This document shows, one piece after another, positions 24,516-33,308 of a stretch of 44,779 nucleotides of DNA. This DNA is from an uncultured Colwellia sp. GTDB lineage: Bacteria > Pseudomonadota > Gammaproteobacteria > Enterobacterales > Alteromonadaceae. Under the pieces are notes generated by a model, which searched no databases, was not told the DNA's origin, and saw only the letters and a list, made by a program, of their open reading frames with translations. The translations under genes and the position numbers were made by a program. How positions within the stretch are numbered: position 1 is the stretch's first letter; every line of letters begins with the position of its first letter. Location of the stretch: contig CAJWBY010000015.1 of NCBI GenBank assembly GCA_913020705.1, positions 1-44,779 of the forward strand, in the 5' to 3' direction.

Positions 24516-25640
24516 ATGAATACTTTTTTCACAAGCATTAAAGTGTCGATATTCATCCTTACGTTTTTGATGAGTTCTTCAAGTCATGCTCAACGTATTA
24601 AAGATTTAGCCGATGTAGCTGGCGTTCGCAGTAACCAGCTAATAGGGTATGGTTTAGTCGTTGGTCTACCAGGAACCGGCGAGCAAAGCCCATTTACGGA
24701 ACAAAGCTTTAAAACGATGTTAAGTAATTTTGGTATTACTATGCCATCGAATTTAAAGCCCAAAATTAAAAATGTAGCTGCAGTTGCCGTTCATGCAGAA
24801 TTACCCGCTTTTGCAAAACCAGGGCAAAGAATTGATATTACTGTTTCTTCAATGGGCAGTGCGCAAAGTTTACGCGGTGGTACCTTAGTGCAAACTATTC
24901 TTATGGGTATTGATGGTAATGCTTACGCTGTAGGTCAAGGAAGCTTAGTTGTAAGTGGCTTAGGAGCAGAGGGTTTAGATGGTTCAAAAGTTATTGTCAA
25001 CACGCCAACGGTTGGTCGTATAGCAAATGGTGCCACAGTTGAACGTGAAGTTACTTCACCGTTTACTACAGGTGATTATATTACTTTTAACCTGCGAGAC
25101 TCTGATTTCAGTAGTGCGAGAAGTTTGGAAAGAGTCATTAATAGTGAGTTTGCCAATATTAATGATCCCGCAACGTTTATCGCCCGAGCGATAGATGCTA
25201 CTTCTATACAGGTTAATGCACCAAGAGACGCAAGCCAGCGTGTTAGTTTTCTCGCGGCATTAGAAAATTTAGAATTCGAGCCATCACGGCCTGCTGCAAA
25301 AGTTATTGTTAATTCACGCACGGGTACGATTGTTATTGGCTCTGATGTGCGTTTGTTACCAGCAGCAATAACACATGGCGGTATTACCGTTACTATTAAC
25401 GAAACACAAGATGTATCACAACCTAATGCTTTTTCAGAAGGTGAAACCGTTGCGACAACCCAATCAATAGTGAATGTGAACCAAGACGATAACCGGATGT
25501 TTGTTTTTAATCCTGGCGTAAGTTTAGATACACTTGTTCGAGCTATTAATGAAATTGGCGCTGGTCCTGGCGATGTAATGGCAATATTAGAAGCCTTATC
25601 ACAAGCTGGTGCTTTACGTGGAGAATTGATCATTATTTAA
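24516..25640 (+). CDS. flgI: Flagellar P-ring protein FlgI
   Basis: A 374-residue periplasmic protein; Sec signal peptide of about 25 residues (ending SHA|Q) followed directly by [31 protein letters not shown], the FlgI hallmark. Other conserved stretches are [29 protein letters not shown] and the end [35 protein letters not shown]. It assembles around the rod in peptidoglycan with the help of FlgA. flgJ follows after nine bases. Confidence 0.97.
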   Translation: MNTFFTSIKVSIFILTFLMSSSSHAQRIKDLADVAGVRSNQLIGYGLVVGLPGTGEQSPFTEQSFKTMLSNFGITMPSNLKPKIKNVAAVAVHAELPAFAKPGQRIDITVSSMGSAQSLRGGTLVQTILMGIDGNAYAVGQGSLVVSGLGAEGLDGSKVIVNTPTVGRIANGATVEREVTSPFTTGDYITFNLRDSDFSSARSLERVINSEFANINDPATFIARAIDATSIQVNAPRDASQRVSFLAALENLEFEPSRPAAKVIVNSRTGTIVIGSDVRLLPAAITHGGITVTINETQDVSQPNAFSEGETVATTQSIVNVNQDDNRMFVFNPGVSLDTLVRAINEIGAGPGDVMAILEALSQAGALRGELIII

Positions 25641-25649
25641 TGATTAATA

Positions 25650-26768
25650 ATGCTTATGACTTCACCGACTAATTCTTCATTATCTTCATTTACACCGCTA
25701 GCATCTGTGACGGCTAGTTCTCAAAACTCATTAGACATCAATGGTTTGAATTCTATTCGCCAACAGTCTAAAGAGACTGATAAAGCATCAAAGGATGCTG
25801 CGTTGAATACTGCAGCCAAGCAATTTGAAGCGATTTTTATGCAAATGCTAATGAAAAGCATGCGTAAAGCACAGGAAGTTTTAGAATCAGATAGTCCATT
25901 TAATTCCGAAAGTACTAAATTTTATCGTGATATGCACGATCAACAAATGTCATTAGAATTATCTAATAATGGTTCATTGGGGCTATCAGATTTAATTGTT
26001 AGGCAATTAGGTGGAGACACTGAAAGTTTTACATCACAGTCATTCTTACGAAGTGATACTCGATTCAGCAAAAGTAATGGTTTGTTGAATGAAGAGGAGA
26101 ATAAAGGTAAATCAATCGCTCAAGAAGGGATCCTTATTTCAACCGAGGATCGTCAAACTAATGACTCGAGTGATCATTCAACAAATAGTCAGAATCCATT
26201 ATTTAGTATGCCTCAAAGAGCGCCTTCTATCTCAAAAAATGACCACGTACAAAATGAAAAATTATCAATTTATGAAACCCTTGCCCTGCAAGAACCTCAG
26301 TATACAGCCCCTAAAGATTTTGTGACGGCATTAACAGATGATGCGAAACGAGTAGAAGAAAAACTAAATATTCCATTCGAAGTTGTTATTGCTCAGGCTG
26401 CGTTAGAAACAGGCTGGGGGCAAAAGATCATTAAAACTGAAAATGGACAAAGCTCTAATAACTTATTCAACATCAAAGCTGATAAACGTTGGGATGGCGA
26501 GAAAACAAATAAAGAAACACTTGAATTTGAACAAGGCGCCATGGTTAAAAAACGCGAACCATTTAGGGTTTATGAAAGTATTGGCGATAGCGTTAATGAT
26601 TACATTAAGTTCCTTTCAAATAGTGAACGTTATAAAGATGCATTAGAAAAGCCTGACGATGTGGAACACTTCCTGCATAACCTACAGAGTGCTGGTTATG
26701 CGACGGATCCCAAATACGCAGAAAAGATAAAGGGAACACTAAAAACCGTAACCAGCTTACTGAATTAG
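25650..26768 (+). CDS. flgJ: Flagellar peptidoglycan hydrolase and rod cap FlgJ
   Basis: A two-domain, 372-residue protein. The N-terminal rod-cap domain (about 40-120) has AAKQFEAIFMQMLMKSMRKA and KFYRDMHDQQMSLELSNNGSLGLSDLIVRQL. A long polar, serine/asparagine-rich linker (about 125-215) leads to a C-terminal glucosaminidase/muramidase domain with AQAALETGWGQKII (catalytic Glu about 253), NLFNIKADKRWDG, and a YATDPKYAEKI end. The linker is longer than in E. coli FlgJ (313 residues in total). The start could be ATG 25650 or 25656; neither has a Shine-Dalgarno, which suggests coupling to flgI translation. Confidence 0.95.
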   Translation: MLMTSPTNSSLSSFTPLASVTASSQNSLDINGLNSIRQQSKETDKASKDAALNTAAKQFEAIFMQMLMKSMRKAQEVLESDSPFNSESTKFYRDMHDQQMSLELSNNGSLGLSDLIVRQLGGDTESFTSQSFLRSDTRFSKSNGLLNEEENKGKSIAQEGILISTEDRQTNDSSDHSTNSQNPLFSMPQRAPSISKNDHVQNEKLSIYETLALQEPQYTAPKDFVTALTDDAKRVEEKLNIPFEVVIAQAALETGWGQKIIKTENGQSSNNLFNIKADKRWDGEKTNKETLEFEQGAMVKKREPFRVYESIGDSVNDYIKFLSNSERYKDALEKPDDVEHFLHNLQSAGYATDPKYAEKIKGTLKTVTSLLN

Positions 26769-26833
26769 TAAATATGTAAATAGGTAACTCAGGATTATAT
26801 GTTTTGAGTTTTGGTTAGGTTAGGAGTGCAGTC

Positions 26834-28864
26834 ATGTCGGTTAGCTTATATAACACAGGCGTTAGTGGTTTACTTGCCGCACAGCAACAGCTGGCGACAA
26901 CAAGTAACAATATCGCTAATGTAAATACTGAAGGCTATAATCGACAACGCGCAGAGCAAAACGCATCAGTTGGACTATACAGTGGTGGCAACTTTGTTGG
27001 CTCAGGTACTTATGTTCAAGATATTTCTCGCATCTACAATCAATTTACTTATAAAGAACAACTTAATAATCAAAGCAATTTAGGCAATGCAGACACCTTA
27101 CACAAAGATTTAGATCAGCTTAACGAAATTATGTCTTTTTCGGGGGAAGCGCTTAATAGCTCTATCGATAAATTTTATCAAACAATGAACAGTATTGCTG
27201 ATAATCCAAATGATTTAGGTCTTCGAAGCATTGCTTTAAATCAAGCTAGCGTTCTAGCCAGCGATTTTAATACCTTAAATGATAACTTCGACCAATTACA
27301 AAAATCGGTCAATGGTGAGATCGTACAAATTGCGGATAAAATATCGCAAATATCTGTTGAGCTGGCAAACATAAACGAGCAAATTTTACAAAATCAAGAT
27401 TTAACCTTACACGGTCAACCCAATGGTTTACTTGATAAGCGCGATCAGCTTGTTGGCGAACTCGGCGAGTACACTTCTGTTAATACTATTGTTGATGATA
27501 ATGGTGTAATGACCGTAATGATTGGCAGTGGTGCGACTTTAGTTGCAGGTATAACCCCTTTATCAGTGAATGTTGCATCAGGTGACCCCGATTCTACTGC
27601 TACCGAACTTAGAATTGTAGGTCCCAATAGCTCTGTAGCTCTCAATGGCGCGGTTCTTGGTGGTTCTTTAGCGGCAAAGTTTGAAATCAGAGACGAGCAT
27701 TTATCGCAATTAAGACGAGAAGTTGATCGTATGGCAATGGCTGTTTCAGAGACATTGAATCAGTCACAATCTGGAGGGTTAGATTTAAATGCTCAACAAG
27801 GATTGGATATATTTACAGATATAAACACTGAAGCATTACAACAAGGGCGCGTTCTCACTCCTACATCTAACCTTGGTGATTTGGAAGCAAGCATCAATAT
27901 TACAGACATTACTAAAGTCCCAACCGATGAATTCGAAATACGTTTTGATGGCACCGATTACATCATGACGAATATGAATGACGGTAGTTTACAAAACCTT
28001 GGCGCACCAGGTTCAGGTACTTATACACCGTCTAATCCTGATTATGGTTTTGAATTTACTGAATTGTCAGGAACACCCACTAGCGATGACAGCTTCATTA
28101 TAAAGCCCACTAAAAACAGTGCATCATTAATGTCAGTGACATTAACCGATGGTAAAGGTATCGCTGCTAGTACGTCTATAGGTGTTGATGTTTCGAGTAA
28201 CAATGTCAGTGACGGAAAAGTGAGTATTACCAATGTTACAGATCCAGAGGCTGCAAGGACATACGCTGATACAACTAATTCAGGTTTATTAGTCGATGTT
28301 TATGAAAGCTCCACAGGTGTTTTTTCTTATCGTGTTTATGATGCAGATTCATCATCTCCACCACCAACACCGCCATCTGTTGTTGGTGCACTTGCTTCAG
28401 GTACCTTTTTATCAGGCAATAGTGCATTGATTGATATGCCACCATCTCCTTCAAGCACCGCTTTTCAAATTGAAATAACAGGTCAACCTTCAGGCCAAGG
28501 AGCGTTGGCGCCTGAAGAGTTTACCATCAGCGATGCATTTGGTTTAGGTAATGGAGGAAATGCTACGTTTATGGCACTGACTCAAGAAGAAGGGATCATT
28601 AATGATGGAGGTGAAACCTTCAGTCAAAGTTTGGCTATCTCAACATCTGATGTCGGTGCAAAAGCAAGTTCAGCAGAATTAGTCTCTGACACTGCAGAAG
28701 CTTTACATACTCAAGCTTATAACCGTAATCAACAAATATCTGGTGTGAATTTGGATGAAGAAGCCGCAAATTTGATGCGATTTCAACAAGCTTATCAAGC
28801 ATCATCACGAATCATCTCAATTGCTAATACTATTTTCGATACCTTGCTACAAGCGTCTAGGTAG
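26834..28864 (+). CDS. flgK: Flagellar hook-filament junction protein FlgK (HAP1)
   Basis: A 676-residue protein: N-terminal axial motif (YNTGVSGLLAAQQQLATTSNNIANVNTEGYNRQRAE), the FlgK block FYQTMNSIADNPNDLGLRSIALNQASVLASDFN and RDQLVGELGEYTSVN, and the C-terminal helix VNLDEEAANLMRFQQAYQASSRIISIANTIFDTLLQ. The middle (about 300-600) holds a longer variable surface domain containing a proline-rich stretch (SSSPPPTPPS), hence the length well above E. coli FlgK (547). Shine-Dalgarno TTAGGAG. flgL follows after nine bases. Confidence 0.96.
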   Translation: MSVSLYNTGVSGLLAAQQQLATTSNNIANVNTEGYNRQRAEQNASVGLYSGGNFVGSGTYVQDISRIYNQFTYKEQLNNQSNLGNADTLHKDLDQLNEIMSFSGEALNSSIDKFYQTMNSIADNPNDLGLRSIALNQASVLASDFNTLNDNFDQLQKSVNGEIVQIADKISQISVELANINEQILQNQDLTLHGQPNGLLDKRDQLVGELGEYTSVNTIVDDNGVMTVMIGSGATLVAGITPLSVNVASGDPDSTATELRIVGPNSSVALNGAVLGGSLAAKFEIRDEHLSQLRREVDRMAMAVSETLNQSQSGGLDLNAQQGLDIFTDINTEALQQGRVLTPTSNLGDLEASINITDITKVPTDEFEIRFDGTDYIMTNMNDGSLQNLGAPGSGTYTPSNPDYGFEFTELSGTPTSDDSFIIKPTKNSASLMSVTLTDGKGIAASTSIGVDVSSNNVSDGKVSITNVTDPEAARTYADTTNSGLLVDVYESSTGVFSYRVYDADSSSPPPTPPSVVGALASGTFLSGNSALIDMPPSPSSTAFQIEITGQPSGQGALAPEEFTISDAFGLGNGGNATFMALTQEEGIINDGGETFSQSLAISTSDVGAKASSAELVSDTAEALHTQAYNRNQQISGVNLDEEAANLMRFQQAYQASSRIISIANTIFDTLLQASR

Positions 28865-28873
28865 GAGTTATAC

Positions 28874-30079
28874 ATGCGTGTATCTACAGCTCAGTTCTAT
28901 TTTCAAAGTACTCAAGAAATCACTAATAAGTCATCTGAAGTGAATGATCAGGTAGGTTATATTTCCAGCGGTAAACGTATTTTGACCGCAAAGGATGATG
29001 CAGTGGCTTACGGCACATTAGCAGGCTACAAAGAAGGTTTGCAAAATATTGAAAAATACGAACGCAATATCACTCAAGCTGAAAGTCGTAATAGCTTGCA
29101 AGAAGTTTCCTTTTCAAACGCTGATGGTATATTGCAAAAATTGAAGCAGCTGTTTGTTCAGGCCAACAACGGTAGTTTGTCTAGTGAAGATTTGTATTCT
29201 TTATCTGAGCTAGTAGGTAACAGTCAACAAGAGTTACTGAACATCGCTAACACGAAAGATGAAACTGGCGGCTATATTTTTTCAGGCTTTCAGGTTGATA
29301 CCGAACCCTTTGTGATCCAACCAGATAATTCTGTTGATTATCAAGGTGACACGGGTATTCGAGAGCTCCAAATTGCTAAAAATGTGATGGTTGAATTGAA
29401 TCAAACAGGCGATGCAGCATTTCAAAATGTGAATAATGCTATTGGAGACTTTACTCCTTCTTATATAACAAATACTTCAGGAATTAATGTAGCAAATGCA
29501 GTTATTGCTGATCCAAGTAGCTTCGATAGTTTGAGTTTTCCACCAGAATATACGTTTAGTTTTACGGCACCAAGCGATTTAACCGTTACAGATAGTAATG
29601 GTACTGCCGTTTATCCAACGACTACTTATACTGCTGGGCAAACAATTGCCTTTAATGGTGTTGAAGTACAAATAAGCGGCAACCCTTTGCCCGGTGATCA
29701 ACTTATATTAGCACAAGAAGAAAACATCAGTATTTTTGACACCATTAAATCAGCCATTGATTGGATGAATGTGGGTACGTCGTCAGCAACGCCAGAACAA
29801 CACCAAGTTGATCATGAAGAGATCCTTAATCAACTGAGTAGTGCGCTTAATCATATGACCATTCGTCAAACTGATGCCGGTGTACGTGGTAATCTTATTG
29901 ATCACCAGAAGACTAGTCACTTAGATGCTGAATTGGTTATGTCCAAAGGAAAATCAAATATTGAAGATTTAGACTATGCCAAAGCAATTTCAAAATTTGA
30001 ACAGTCACAAGTCGCATTACAGGCGGCTCAACAAGTTTTTGTGAAAATAAAAGACTTATCTTTATTTAATTATATTTAA
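28874..30079 (+). CDS. flgL: Flagellar hook-filament junction protein FlgL (HAP3)
   Basis: A 401-residue flagellin-related junction protein. It begins MRVSTAQFYFQSTQEI with the flagellin-like N-terminal helix region (SGKRILTAKDDAVAYGTLAGYKEGLQNIEKYERNI) and ends with DYAKAISKFEQSQVALQAAQQVFVKIKDLSLFNYI, standard for FlgL. Conserved GGYIFSGFQVDTEPF is present. Shine-Dalgarno AGGAG. It is the last gene of the flgF-flgL unit; no hairpin terminator is visible before the sigma54 site of the first flagellin. Confidence 0.96.
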   Translation: MRVSTAQFYFQSTQEITNKSSEVNDQVGYISSGKRILTAKDDAVAYGTLAGYKEGLQNIEKYERNITQAESRNSLQEVSFSNADGILQKLKQLFVQANNGSLSSEDLYSLSELVGNSQQELLNIANTKDETGGYIFSGFQVDTEPFVIQPDNSVDYQGDTGIRELQIAKNVMVELNQTGDAAFQNVNNAIGDFTPSYITNTSGINVANAVIADPSSFDSLSFPPEYTFSFTAPSDLTVTDSNGTAVYPTTTYTAGQTIAFNGVEVQISGNPLPGDQLILAQEENISIFDTIKSAIDWMNVGTSSATPEQHQVDHEEILNQLSSALNHMTIRQTDAGVRGNLIDHQKTSHLDAELVMSKGKSNIEDLDYAKAISKFEQSQVALQAAQQVFVKIKDLSLFNYI

Positions 30080-30089
30080 AAATAACATT

Positions 30090-30105
30090 TGGCATGCAAT
30101 ATGCT
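30090..30105 (+). promoter_or_regulatory. Sigma54 promoter for the first flagellin gene
   Basis: TTGGCAT-GCAAT-ATGCT has the GG and GC dinucleotides separated by ten bases, as in sigma54 promoters. It lies about 94 bases before the flagellin start, giving a leader of about 80 bases. Confidence 0.7.
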
Positions 30106-30198
30106 CTTATATTCATGTGTCAAAAATTATACACTGTGGTTCCATCGATATGTTGTTATCAGCAAAGAACCACTACCTAACATTAGGAGATGATAGCA

Positions 30199-31017
30199 AT
30201 GGCTTTAGTCGTAAATAGTAATATAGCATCGCTGAATTCACAGCGTGCATTAAGTAACTCTACAAATGCTCTTTCAACTAACTTTGAGCGTTTATCTTCA
30301 GGTAAGCGAATCAATAGTGCGAAAGATGATGCCGCGGGTTTACAAATATCTAATCGTTTAACCGCGCAAATTAACGGTTTAAACCAAGCAACACGAAATG
30401 CGAATGACGGTATATCTTTATCGCAAACTGCTGAAGGTGCATTAGACGAGTTTACTAACGCATTACAGCGTATGAGAACATTGTCTGTACAATCAGCGAA
30501 TGGATCAAACAGTAGCTCTGATAGATCCGCGTTAGATTCAGAATTTCAAGAACTTGCAAATGAGCTAACGAGGATTTCAGATCAAGCGAGTTTTGCAGGT
30601 GAGAACTTGTTGAACGGTGCTTACGTAGGTAAAGACTTTCAAATCGGCGCTGATGGAGGACAAACAATACGTTTATCCATTCCGCAAGATTTTGCGGCTT
30701 CGGCTATTATCAGTACACCTACAGTCTCTACCGCTGCTCAAGCATCAACAGCCATTGGTTTAATTGATACCGCATTAGGTACCGTTAACAGTACACGTGC
30801 AGATCTTGGTGCAAAACAAAATCGCTTTAGTTCCGTTATACGAAGTAACGATAATACTGCGCAAAACCTATCAGCGTCACGTTCACGTGTTATGGATACC
30901 GATTATGCCGCAGAAAGTGCTGCATTAGCGAAAAGTTCAGTACTGCAACAAGCATCAAGTTCAATGCTAGCGCAAGCCAATCAACAGCCTCAAATTGCAC
31001 TGTCGTTATTACAATAA
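30199..31017 (+). CDS. Flagellin 1 (sigma54-type promoter)
   Basis: A 272-residue flagellin starting [20 protein letters not shown]0/D1 helices have [48 protein letters not shown], and the C-terminal helix has [39 protein letters not shown]. The central variable part is very short, so the filament has essentially D0-D1 domains. An in-frame ATG at 30190 lies inside the Shine-Dalgarno (AGGAG 30185-30189), so ATG 30199 is right. It diverges from flagellins 2-4 in sequence, in its promoter (sigma54 instead of FliA) and in its leader, and may be the core flagellin as FlaA is in Vibrio (inference). Confidence 0.94.
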   Translation: MALVVNSNIASLNSQRALSNSTNALSTNFERLSSGKRINSAKDDAAGLQISNRLTAQINGLNQATRNANDGISLSQTAEGALDEFTNALQRMRTLSVQSANGSNSSSDRSALDSEFQELANELTRISDQASFAGENLLNGAYVGKDFQIGADGGQTIRLSIPQDFAASAIISTPTVSTAAQASTAIGLIDTALGTVNSTRADLGAKQNRFSSVIRSNDNTAQNLSASRSRVMDTDYAAESAALAKSSVLQQASSSMLAQANQQPQIALSLLQ

Positions 31018-31041
31018 CGTTAATCATTTTATTCAAAGTAC

Positions 31042-31068
31042 AAAAGCCCTTTTAGGGCTTTTTTTTTG
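31042..31068 (+). terminator. Rho-independent terminator after flagellin 1
   Basis: AAAAGCCCT TTT AGGGCTTTT followed by a long T-run, 25 bases after the stop codon. The following stretch 31070-31240 is AT-rich and shows nothing else recognisable before the FliA site of flagellin 2. Confidence 0.9.
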
Positions 31069-31246
31069 TCTGTAAATTAACATTTTATGATTATAGAGTT
31101 TTTATGAAATTCTAAATGTAACGATGATTTTATACTGGAATATAATATCTAAAATATCATTACGAATTTCAGCTGTAAAAATTACTAATAATTCAAACTC
31201 TTAGTGTTTTTTTTGTATCTTTACTTAATAAAGTTTTAAAAAAGCT

Positions 31247-31273
31247 TAAAGTTTTTTTAATCATGTCCGATAA
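31247..31273 (+). promoter_or_regulatory. FliA (sigma28) promoter for flagellin 2
   Basis: TAAA (31247-31250), 15 bases, TCCGATAA (31266-31273): a near-consensus sigma28 promoter, about 82 bases before the start codon. Confidence 0.85.
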
Positions 31274-31330
31274 AGTTTGCAGGAAGCATTGAGAACACAA
31301 TTAATTGCTTCGTCTTATTATCTTTTTGTA

Positions 31331-31348
31331 GGGTGTTATACCCAGGAG
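31331..31348 (+). promoter_or_regulatory. Leader hairpin abutting the Shine-Dalgarno of flagellin 2
   Basis: GGGT-GTTAT-ACCC forms a small hairpin immediately followed by AGGAG (31344-31348) and, seven bases later, ATG. Flagellins 3 and 4 carry the same arrangement with a longer stem, although the bases differ. Confidence 0.5.
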
Positions 31349-31355
31349 TTTTAAA

Positions 31356-32177
31356 ATGGCTTTAGTAGTTAATAGTAATGTTCAATCATTAAACTCACAA
31401 CGTCAGTTGTCTAGTTCAACAAATGATTTAGCGGGTAATTTCGAGCGTTTATCTTCGGGTAAAAGAATTAATAGTGCTAAAGATGATGCTGCTGGATTAC
31501 AGATTTCAAGTCGTTTAACGTCGCAGATTAATGGTTTAAATCAAGCATCACGAAATGCAAATGATGGTATCTCATTAGCACAAACCGCTGAGGGTGCATT
31601 AGATGAATATACTAACAACCTTCAACGTATGCGTACATTAGCGGTTCAATCAGCTAACGGTTCAAATAGTGATGCAGATAGAACAGCACTAAATGCTGAA
31701 TTCAGTGAATTAGAGCTTGAATTAACACGTATATCAGAACAAACGACTTTTGCAGGTGAAGAACTTCTTGATGCATCGTTTATCGCTAAAGACTTTCAGA
31801 TTGGTGCGGATGGTGGTCAAACTATCACTGTATCAATTGGTCAAGATTTTGGAGCAGCATCGATGTTAGGGTCTACAAATGTGACCATTTCTTCAAATAC
31901 AGGAGCGTCGGCTGCAATTAGTCAAGTTGATGATGCTTTAATTCTTGTGAACACCACTCGAGCTGACTTAGGTGCAAAACAAAATCGTTTTTCTTCGGTT
32001 ATTCGTAGTAATGATAACACCGCGCAAAACTTATCAGCGTCACGTTCACGTGTACTTGATACTGACTATGCTGCAGAAAGTGCTGCATTAGCAAAAAGTT
32101 CAGTATTGCAACAGGCATCAAGTTCAATGCTTGCACAAGCAAATCAACAGCCGCAAATAGCATTGTCATTATTATAG
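31356..32177 (+). CDS. Flagellin 2
   Basis: A 273-residue flagellin, first of three near-identical copies. N-terminal D0/D1 ([40 protein letters not shown]) and C-terminal D1/D0 ([39 protein letters not shown]) are nearly the same as in copies 3 and 4. Differences concentrate in the short central part ([42 protein letters not shown]). It is driven by its own FliA promoter. Serine/threonine residues in the central part are possible sites for glycosylation by the Maf enzyme further right (inference). Confidence 0.95.
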   Translation: MALVVNSNVQSLNSQRQLSSSTNDLAGNFERLSSGKRINSAKDDAAGLQISSRLTSQINGLNQASRNANDGISLAQTAEGALDEYTNNLQRMRTLAVQSANGSNSDADRTALNAEFSELELELTRISEQTTFAGEELLDASFIAKDFQIGADGGQTITVSIGQDFGAASMLGSTNVTISSNTGASAAISQVDDALILVNTTRADLGAKQNRFSSVIRSNDNTAQNLSASRSRVLDTDYAAESAALAKSSVLQQASSSMLAQANQQPQIALSLL

Positions 32178-32189
32178 TTTTTGATTACA

Positions 32190-32215
32190 GGCTTTATTCA
32201 TAGAGGGATAAAGCC
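32190..32215. other. Stem-loop after flagellin 2
   Basis: GGCTTTAT TCATAGAGGG ATAAAGCC follows the stop by about 12 bases. It has no T-run, so it is not a classical terminator; flagellin 3 has a stronger equivalent at the same place. Both are followed by a CGGAAAA motif. Confidence 0.4.
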
Positions 32216-32242
32216 AATCGGAAAAATAATGAATAAAATTAC

Positions 32243-32269
32243 TAAAGTAATTGTTCTTTCTTCCGATAC
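32243..32269 (+). promoter_or_regulatory. FliA (sigma28) promoter for flagellin 3
   Basis: TAAA (32243-32246), 15 bases, TCCGATAC (32262-32269), one base off the -10 consensus; about 60 bases before the start. Confidence 0.8.
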
Positions 32270-32302
32270 TGTATTTAAGAGAATTAAATTTATATATTAA
32301 TA

Positions 32303-32322
32303 GGGTAATTTTTACCCGGGAG
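32303..32322 (+). promoter_or_regulatory. Leader hairpin abutting the Shine-Dalgarno of flagellin 3
   Basis: GGGTAA TTT TTACCC, a six-base-pair stem, ends directly at the Shine-Dalgarno GGGAG (32318-32322), seven bases before ATG 32330. Confidence 0.55.
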
Positions 32323-32329
32323 TATTCAA

Positions 32330-33148
32330 ATGGCTTTAGTAGTTAATAGTAATGTTCAATCTTTGAATTCACAACGTCAGTTGTCTAGTTCAACGAATGA
32401 CTTAGCGGGTAATTTCGAGCGTTTATCTTCGGGTAAAAGAATTAATAGTGCTAAAGATGATGCCGCTGGCTTGCAAATTTCAAGTCGTTTAACATCACAA
32501 ATTAATGGTTTGAACCAAGCTTCACGAAATGCAAACGATGGTATTTCATTAGCGCAAACGGCTGAGGGGGCATTAGACGAATATACTAATAACCTTCAAC
32601 GTATGAGAACATTAGCGGTTCAATCAGCTAACGGTTCAAATAGTGATGCTGACAGAACAGCACTGAATGCTGAATTCAGTGAATTAGAGCTTGAATTAAC
32701 GCGTATTTCAGATCAAACAACATTTGCTGGTGAAAGCCTTCTTAATGCTACGTTTACTGGCAAGGACTTTCAAATCGGTGCTGATGGCGGCCAAACCATT
32801 ACGGTTTCTATTAGTCAAGATTTTAACGCTTCTGCGATGCTAAGTGGAGCAGCGACAATATCATCAGATACAGGCGCATCTACAGCCATAGGGCAAGTTG
32901 ACGCCGCTTTAGTACTAGTGAACACGACTCGTGCTGACTTAGGTGCGAAACAAAATCGTTTCTCATCTGTTATTCGTAGTAATGACAACACCGCGCAAAA
33001 CTTATCAGCGTCACGTTCACGTGTACTTGACACTGACTATGCAGCAGAAAGTGCGGCATTAGCAAAAAGCTCAGTGTTACAACAGGCATCAAGTTCAATG
33101 CTTGCTCAAGCAAACCAACAGCCACAAATAGCATTGTCATTATTATAA
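32330..33148 (+). CDS. Flagellin 3
   Basis: A 272-residue flagellin almost identical to copies 2 and 4 in both terminal regions; the central part reads [13 protein letters not shown] and [28 protein letters not shown]. It shares long silent-site identity with copy 4 at about 32440-32570 and in the last 80 bases, while at about 32640-32700 it is closer to copy 2, a mosaic pattern. It has its own FliA promoter and leader hairpin, so it is a separate transcription unit. The protein ends QIALSLL like its neighbours. Confidence 0.95.
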   Translation: MALVVNSNVQSLNSQRQLSSSTNDLAGNFERLSSGKRINSAKDDAAGLQISSRLTSQINGLNQASRNANDGISLAQTAEGALDEYTNNLQRMRTLAVQSANGSNSDADRTALNAEFSELELELTRISDQTTFAGESLLNATFTGKDFQIGADGGQTITVSISQDFNASAMLSGAATISSDTGASTAIGQVDAALVLVNTTRADLGAKQNRFSSVIRSNDNTAQNLSASRSRVLDTDYAAESAALAKSSVLQQASSSMLAQANQQPQIALSLL

Positions 33149-33158
33149 TATTTGATAA

Positions 33159-33188
33159 CAGGTTTTATTCATTGATGAATAAAACCTG
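33159..33188. other. Perfect stem-loop after flagellin 3
   Basis: CAGGTTTTATTCAT TG ATGAATAAAACCTG: 14 bases and their exact inverse with a two-base centre, 10 bases after the stop. No T-run follows on the plus strand. It may stabilise the 3' end of the flagellin mRNA or act as an imperfect terminator. Confidence 0.55.
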
Positions 33189-33221
33189 TCGGAAAAGTAA
33201 ACAAACAATTAATTAAAAAGC

Positions 33222-33248
33222 TAAAGTAATTTTGTTTTCTTCCGATAA
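33222..33248 (+). promoter_or_regulatory. FliA (sigma28) promoter for flagellin 4
   Basis: TAAA (33222-33225), 15 bases, TCCGATAA (33241-33248), about 60 bases before the start. Confidence 0.85.
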
Positions 33249-33281
33249 GATATTTATAAGTTATAAATTTATATATTAATA

Positions 33282-33301
33282 GGGTAATATTTACCCGGGA
33301 G
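33282..33301 (+). promoter_or_regulatory. Leader hairpin abutting the Shine-Dalgarno of flagellin 4
   Basis: GGGTAA TAT TTACCC followed at once by GGGAG (33297-33301) and, seven bases later, ATG. Same stem as in flagellin 3 with a changed loop base. Confidence 0.55.
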
Positions 33302-33308
33302 TATTCAG

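Noticed and set aside
26089..26325. Alternative-frame ORF inside flgJ
   Set aside because: It lies within the polar linker of FlgJ, whose frame is clearly supported on both sides; low-complexity composition explains the second open frame.
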